From Thermophagus xiamenensis (lineage in GTDB: Bacteria; Bacteroidota; Bacteroidia; Bacteroidales; Marinilabiliaceae), in NCBI RefSeq assembly GCF_900112795.1, contig NZ_FONA01000003.1, forward strand, positions 62,001 through 126,000: a DNA stretch of 64,000 bases. The letters run 5' to 3'. The notes under the pieces were generated by a model. It made no database searches, was not told the origin of the DNA, and saw nothing but the letters and a program-made list of their open reading frames with translations. The stretch's first letter is position 1. Each line of letters begins with the position of its first letter. The position numbers were made by a program, and so were the translations under genes. Of the stretch, positions 60,101-64,000 are shown one piece after another.

Positions 60101-61628
60101 CCAGAAACCCTAACAAATGGTGGTTGGAATCATAAATCAATATTTCATTGGATTTAGTGGCGATCCAAATACGCCCCTGATGATCTTCGGCAACGGCTCT
60201 GACATGATTATCATTAATATTATCGGGCGACTGATGAGGAATCAAAAAATTAAAATTCCCATGTGGGAAAACAAATTTTTCCAGGCCTTTGGCACGCGTA
60301 CTCATCCATAAATTACCCTGATAGTCGGAATACATAGAATGTAATCGATCGGAAATGTGCATAGATTTCTTTTTACTGCCAAAGAAGGGAACTAACTGGT
60401 CATTTTTTCGGTCGAAATAGAATATCCCTCCGCCTAAAGGATGAATCCATAACGTTTGATTAATATCTTCATGAGCCATAAAATTGGGGTTATCCGCATC
60501 ACTCACAAAATGGTACTTTAAATCGTAATAAGAAATTTTGCCGGTCAATTTATTGAATCTGGCAAGGCTGTCGATATCCTGCTGAATCCAAACGTCCCCA
60601 TGGCTGTCCTGGTAAGTAATAAGTATATTATCACTCTTCAGTTTATTTCTGGCCCTTGTAGAGAAATAGACAAATTTTTTTTCTTGGTTTCCGTTGTAAA
60701 CCAAAAGACCATCGTTATCGGTAGCAATCAGGCATTTTTTATGGGTAAGCAAATGCAAAGCTATTATTTTGCCCTTAGTAGGTAATTTTAGAACTGAGAA
60801 TTGCTTTTTGTTTTTATCGTATATACAAATATTTCCTTTGTCGGCACCAAACCAGATTTCCTCACCGAAATCGGAAGCCACAAAAAAGGCCATTGGTTGC
60901 TGCCCTATCTGAGAATTTTGAACGAAAAACAATTGTGGAACAGTATCTTGGTTGGAAGTAATTCGTCCTATTCCGTTGTTGGTGAGTATCCACTCATTTC
61001 CCCCGTTATCTTGAAAAACATCATGAACCTTGTTGGAGGCAAGATTTTTTCTTGCCAGGGAATAAGGATAAACCACCATATTGAAAGAGCTGGTATCCGT
61101 AACAACACGAAAAGCCCCCCGGTCAGCAGTTAACAGCCAGGTAGCTCCCCCGGGAAGGGTTATTAATCTATCTATCCTTAAATCCTCATTCTCCAGACCG
61201 GGAACATTAGCAAATTCTTCCTTCATCGGATCGAACCGACAAACATTTTTCCCATTGGTTAATAACCAAATAAACCCAAAAATGTCCTCTGTGATGTAAT
61301 CAATCCGACTGCTTGAAATTTCTACCTCATCCCCTGGCCGAACTTTATAATTGGAAAACTGATAACCATCAAAACGACTTACTCCATTCCAGGTTGCGAA
61401 CCACATAAATCCCCGACGATCCTGTAAAATGCTCGTAACGGCATTCTGAGACAATCCATCAACAGTTGTATAGTGCGTCCAATGATAATTTTCCTGCGAA
61501 AAAGAAAAAGCACCGGGAAGCAACCATAAGCACAAACAAAGGAAGCAACATGATATTTGCCATTTAGTGTGAAGGAATATTTCTTTCACGCAATTGATGC
61601 GGTCATATGTCACAAATAAACGGTTCAC
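57129..61628 (-). CDS. Hybrid two-component system (HTCS) regulator of pectin utilisation
   Basis: A 1499-residue one-protein signal system. After a signal/anchor segment (about 23-45) comes a two-part beta-propeller sensor (about 48-770; repeats such as ILQDRRGFMWFATWNGVSRF and EDSKGNIWITTEYGLSRFNP). Then come a Y_Y_Y domain (about 790-855), a membrane helix, a histidine kinase (HisKA NVSHELRTPLTLINGPLEEV), an ATPase domain with DDGKGIS and SSGIGLAL, a receiver (LIISDLMMPVMDG, Asp phosphosite) and an AraC output domain (GVSRSVFFKKLKALTGMAPI; MVGMNDARYFSRCFRSKFGL). The periplasmic sensor should bind a pectin oligosaccharide. Starts are GTG (61628 or 61589), unresolved. Confidence 0.93.
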   Translation of the reverse strand: MNRLFVTYDRINCVKEIFLHTKWQISCCFLCLCLWLLPGAFSFSQENYHWTHYTTVDGLSQNAVTSILQDRRGFMWFATWNGVSRFDGYQFSNYKVRPGDEVEISSSRIDYITEDIFGFIWLLTNGKNVCRFDPMKEEFANVPGLENEDLRIDRLITLPGGATWLLTADRGAFRVVTDTSSFNMVVYPYSLARKNLASNKVHDVFQDNGGNEWILTNNGIGRITSNQDTVPQLFFVQNSQIGQQPMAFFVASDFGEEIWFGADKGNICIYDKNKKQFSVLKLPTKGKIIALHLLTHKKCLIATDNDGLLVYNGNQEKKFVYFSTRARNKLKSDNILITYQDSHGDVWIQQDIDSLARFNKLTGKISYYDLKYHFVSDADNPNFMAHEDINQTLWIHPLGGGIFYFDRKNDQLVPFFGSKKKSMHISDRLHSMYSDYQGNLWMSTRAKGLEKFVFPHGNFNFLIPHQSPDNINDNHVRAVAEDHQGRIWIATKSNEILIYDSNHHLLGFLGMDGKLHEKKRYFDATAYSLVPGRNGVMWIGTKGEGLILAVPGTDAKEFAYSLFYYKNREEDLYSLSNNNVYHIFEDSQERLWVATFGGGINLVEKPYQPDRKLKFINYRNHFRNYPIDECFRVRFITYGPQNTMWAATTKGLIMFDANFEKGEDLVFNHFTYIPGDSSCLSNNDVHDILWASNGDLYFATFGGGLNRLVEFSEDSMPLFEHFTVENGLPSDVLLALQEDSKGNIWITTEYGLSRFNPQSKTFQNFNKANYFYDIRFSEAAHIKDSKGNLWFGSQQGVLWFHPDMLSKSSFVPPLRFTEFRLFNRKVEVGEGSPLSKPIDVVDEIVLKHSQNIFSIGFAALDMKYPQFVKYAVKLEGFDAEWRYIDGQRGVTYTNIPHGEYLFKVRSTNSDGVWVNNERCLQIIILPSFWVTPWAYVIYIILFLAIVFLGGVVLTTIVRLRHKAAFEHQLAQMKLNFFTNVSHELRTPLTLINGPLEEVLKQKDLPGTIKERLNVIKKNSDRMLRLIDQVLDFVKIQNKKMKLVVEQIEVVPFVQKVMDHFRFRAIDQNIEFTLESQMQDTCLWVDVDKFEKIIFNLLSNAFKYIDNGHRITVRIDEVDDQIELAIKDDGKGISQEVMNRLFERFENGFLGKKSFQSSSGIGLALVKEFVEMHQGRILVNSTPGVGTEFRLLFRKGLDHFSEEVQIMDTPRNSLTMNEVTYSSDHIADNSPEAETDHAPPELSSVLLVEDNREVRNFIKDTLTKSYHVIEACNGAEALKMAKEKQPDLIISDLMMPVMDGVTLLQRIREDVETSHIPFIILTARSNMESRLQGLEKGADDYITKPFSTSYLMVRVKNLLQRQRQMQMVFRDNKDINTDHIELWPAQPQVTSMDEEFIRKLVRFMEQNMDNNELVVEDLVNEMGVSRSVFFKKLKALTGMAPIEFIRDMRMKRAAQLIERGDYTISQVAFMVGMNDARYFSRCFRSKFGLSPSQYKKRYKQ

Positions 61629-61758
61629 AACCGGATGATTTCATATCATTAAGGGAACCGGTACCAGGATAAAATAAACAGGCACAATTAGTGTTTAAGC
61701 TCCCAAGGTACCAGTATTCCCAAATAAACAGTACAGTAAAGATAATACTCAGAATCAA

Positions 61759-63477
61759 TTATTGAATCCTTACTTCCGATTGATCTACCCGGCTACCGAA
61801 TCTGATCAAGGCACGAATATCCTCATCACCCGAATGAGAAAAGTTAACTTTTTGGGTTTGTGCCCCCAATATGTAAATGGATTTTTCTTGTTGGGTCTTA
61901 AAGCGAAAGTCTTCCACATTAATATTTTTCCCATTAAACATTATTAATGCCGGTCCTTTTTCTACCGTAACATTAACATTTTTAAACATAATACCATCGG
62001 CATCGATAATGGAAATACCCTTTGCAGCTCGTAACAAGGCATTTTCAAGGTGGACATTTTGCAGATTCATTTCGGGCAACCCCATAAAAAAAGCAGCATT
62101 ACCAAAACCGTTGGCTCTAATGTTTTTCATAAAAATATTTCTAAAGGCAGGGGTCTCTTCGGTTACCGGTGCGGGTTCATTTTCCTGAATGTCAGGAACG
62201 CTGTTACCGCCATCATCCAAAACGGGTGACTTTCCGCCGTAAAAAAGATTGAACCGAATGGGTTCGGTAGGTATATCAATCATATCAATATTGGATATAT
62301 AGATGTTTTCAACCACACCTCCCCTTCCACGGGTGCTCTTAAATCGCAGTCCAACGTCGGTACCAATAAAGGTACAGTTGGAAACATGCACATTTCTAAC
62401 GCCACCCGACATTTCGCTGCCAATAACAAATCCTCCATGACCGTGATATACCACATTATTTTTTACCACCACATTTTCGGTAGGGACAGCACGTTTTCGG
62501 CCATCTTCATCTTTTCCGGATTTGAAACAAATGGCATCATCCCCTACATCAAAACTGTTATTATAGATTACCACATTTTTACAAGATTCCAGGTCTAACC
62601 CGTCGCCATTTTGTGAATACCAAGGATTGCGTACGGTCAAATTTCGAATGGTAACATCCTCGCACAAGAGTGGATGAATATTCCAGGCAGGCGAGTTCTG
62701 GAAGGTGGGCCCGTCTAACAAAACGCGTTTACACTCCTTAATGCTGACCATAACGGGACGGAGGAAATCTTTAATTTTTTCAAAATCTTCTTTTCTTTCC
62801 AAATCAGGAACGTTGAAATTATCACGGCTATCACCAGCTTTTGACTTTTCTGAAGGGTACCAGATCTGCCCGTCGTCGCTGAGCACACCTCCGGAATTAA
62901 CCAGTTTCTTCCATTGACTTTCCGTTAATTTACTTTTCTTAACCGGGCGCCAGGCATCGCCATTGCCGTCGAAAATACCTTTCCCTGTAAAGGCTATATT
63001 TTCAAGGTTATGGGCATGAATAGGGGACATGCACCGAAAAGTATTTAGTCCTTCAAAGATTGTTTCGATTAACGGATAATCCTCAAAGTCGGGGCTAAAA
63101 CGCACCACAGCCCCTTGCTGAACATGAAGATCGATATTGCTTTTCATGATGATTGGCCCGGTCAGCCAAATCCCTCTGGGAACAATCACGCGACCTCCAC
63201 CTTTCTCCGAAACATAATCAATAGCTTTTGCAAAAGCCTCACTGTTATCGGTAACGCCATCCCCTACTGCGCCAAAATCGACTATAGAGACCATTAAATC
63301 AGAGAAAACAGGCTCTTTTACTCGGGGCATATCAAATTCCAGACCATGGTAAATGAAATCTTCCGCCTCCTTAAAAGAATTTCTGAGTTCTTCCTTACAA
63401 CCTAAATTAGCGGTGACAATAAAAAAGGTCACACCAGTTATTAAACAAATTCTACCAAAAACATCTCTGATTTTCAT
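61759..63477 (-). CDS. Glycoside hydrolase family 28 (polygalacturonase-like)
   Basis: A 572-residue exported beta-helix enzyme that hydrolyses galacturonic-acid linkages in pectin. GH28 catalytic segments are present: NGDGLDLESC (general Asp), VGDDAICFKSG (Asp pair), GHGGFVIGSEMSGG (His) and LRFKSTRGRGG (Arg/Lys). It starts with a signal sequence (about 1-26) ending in NLGC, a weak lipobox, so lipidation is uncertain. The front domain SIVDFGAVGDGVTDNSEAF is the usual pectate-lyase-superfamily start. The ATG overlaps the stop codon of the esterase gene upstream (TAATG), so the two are translationally coupled. Confidence 0.93.
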   Translation of the reverse strand: MKIRDVFGRICLITGVTFFIVTANLGCKEELRNSFKEAEDFIYHGLEFDMPRVKEPVFSDLMVSIVDFGAVGDGVTDNSEAFAKAIDYVSEKGGGRVIVPRGIWLTGPIIMKSNIDLHVQQGAVVRFSPDFEDYPLIETIFEGLNTFRCMSPIHAHNLENIAFTGKGIFDGNGDAWRPVKKSKLTESQWKKLVNSGGVLSDDGQIWYPSEKSKAGDSRDNFNVPDLERKEDFEKIKDFLRPVMVSIKECKRVLLDGPTFQNSPAWNIHPLLCEDVTIRNLTVRNPWYSQNGDGLDLESCKNVVIYNNSFDVGDDAICFKSGKDEDGRKRAVPTENVVVKNNVVYHGHGGFVIGSEMSGGVRNVHVSNCTFIGTDVGLRFKSTRGRGGVVENIYISNIDMIDIPTEPIRFNLFYGGKSPVLDDGGNSVPDIQENEPAPVTEETPAFRNIFMKNIRANGFGNAAFFMGLPEMNLQNVHLENALLRAAKGISIIDADGIMFKNVNVTVEKGPALIMFNGKNINVEDFRFKTQQEKSIYILGAQTQKVNFSHSGDEDIRALIRFGSRVDQSEVRIQ

Positions 63478-64000
63478 TACTGTAATTTTTTTAGACCATT
63501 AAAAACTAATTGAGCCACAGCCATAGCACCTTCCGGTTGGAAATGTGTATTATCTTTTTGCCCGTTCGGATAGGCTTCATATTTTCCTGCAGGAAGGTTC
63601 ATAAAGTAGTGCTCGGTAACATATTCTCTACCAACACGGGAAAAATGCTCCATTGATAATTGGTTTAAATCAATGAATTTTACATTCATTTCATTGGCTA
63701 CCTCTTTTACTGCTTCAGGATAATCGCCATGAACATTCACCAATCGACCATCGATCCAAGGGTAATTTCTGGCAACAGGGGTGAGTAAAACGGGAACACC
63801 TTTTTTTTGCCGGGTTTGAGATACAAACAATCGCAAAAACTCTTTGTATCCTTGAATGTTTACATGCCTTTCCGGCTTATTTTCAGCCGCATCATTGTGT
63901 CCAAATTGAATCAAAACCAAATCCCCGGGTTGGATATTCTCATAAACAAAACGCCATCGTCCTTCCTGAAAGAAAGTCCTGGTACTGCGTCCTCCCCTGG
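63477..64000 (-). CDS. SGNH-type rhamnogalacturonan acetylesterase-like (CE12), 5' part outside window
   Basis: The frame is open to the window edge; about 174 C-terminal residues are seen. GRSTRTFFQEGRWRFVYENI is the block with the conserved Gly/Asn-like position, LVLIQFGHNDAAE is block III (GxND), and NTHFQPEGAMAVAQLVFNGL holds the catalytic Asp/His-type block V (NTHF). This matches the CE12/YxiM-type acetylesterases that remove acetyl groups from rhamnogalacturonan. The nucleophile block (GDSTV-like) would lie beyond the edge. Coupled to the GH28 gene by TAATG. Confidence 0.88.
   Translation of the reverse strand, partial: RGGRSTRTFFQEGRWRFVYENIQPGDLVLIQFGHNDAAENKPERHVNIQGYKEFLRLFVSQTRQKKGVPVLLTPVARNYPWIDGRLVNVHGDYPEAVKEVANEMNVKFIDLNQLSMEHFSRVGREYVTEHYFMNLPAGKYEAYPNGQKDNTHFQPEGAMAVAQLVFNGLKKLQ

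Overview
The window looks like a chromosomal segment of a Gram-negative Bacteroidetes bacterium, most likely a marine or sediment member of the Bacteroidales/Marinilabiliales type. This is inferred from several things: promoters of the TAnnTTTG type, few Shine-Dalgarno sequences, a hybrid two-component regulator beside pectin enzymes, HYC_CC_PP and ArsF/ArsG-type proteins, an S46 dipeptidyl-peptidase, and long intergenic stretches of short dispersed repeats. No rRNA, tRNA, CRISPR array or complete insertion sequence was recognised.

Layout. 1-3006: an App1-like protein (cut by the window edge) diverging from a lipid kinase, then trehalose-phosphatase otsB. 3203-7786 (minus): menaquinone genes menF-menD-menB headed by an XRE/S24 regulator. 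8132-10368: a YkgJ-type Cys-cluster protein converging with an AbgT transporter. 11229-17161: NfeD protease, a small acidic protein, then DUF2520, KdsC, UbiA and Maf genes in one direction. 17901-22860: an S46 peptidase predicted to be DPP11-like, a TPR protein, a DnaQ-type exonuclease and a FAH-family hydrolase. 23093-30578 (minus): a Zn/Co/Cd-type RND efflux system whose pump is fused to its outer-membrane channel, preceded by an exported Fe/Mn superoxide dismutase. 30976-38875: an SRPBCC protein, an arsenic-type operon (ArsR, CPKC thioredoxin, ArsF, ArsG, permease) with three copies of one operator, a porin and a cation/proton antiporter. 39090-45431: an accessory stretch with an A/T-rich orphan gene, a DUF6261-like gene behind a 41-bp x 12 tandem array, a VOC protein, a Y1/RAYT-like transposase with a perfect hairpin in its reading frame, and an A/T-rich three-gene cassette led by a TIGR04255-like gene. 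45592-45910 holds gene debris. 46146-55474: a copper/silver-type system (HYC_CC_PP, CusA, CusC, CusB, HMA protein) with a four-helix-bundle (23S IVS-type) gene inside it. 55590-64000 (minus): part of a pectin utilisation locus (PL1, HTCS regulator, GH28, CE12-like esterase).

How the parts fit. Two RND systems and one arsenic operon make this a metal and metalloid resistance region. TM4 motifs separate the pumps: DFG-x3-DG-x6-E in the czcA-like pump and D-x6-E in the cusA-like pump. The arsenic operon appears to be a self-contained ArsR regulon, with TGTTCG-N8-CGAACA in front of arsR, the thioredoxin gene and the permease.

Much of the non-coding DNA is built from a few repeat modules: 7-bp CAGAAGC/CAGAGGC-like runs; GCCTAATAGG runs; ATAAATAGAAATA runs; CACAGAGT blocks; GCCCCGGAGGGGCGGC blocks; and a ~220-bp unit that carries a gene-start-like sequence. 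The 7-bp module has entered coding sequence at the end of cusA and at the start of cusC. The best candidates for something undescribed are the TIGR04255 cassette, the 41-bp array at the DUF6261 gene, and the modular repeat system.
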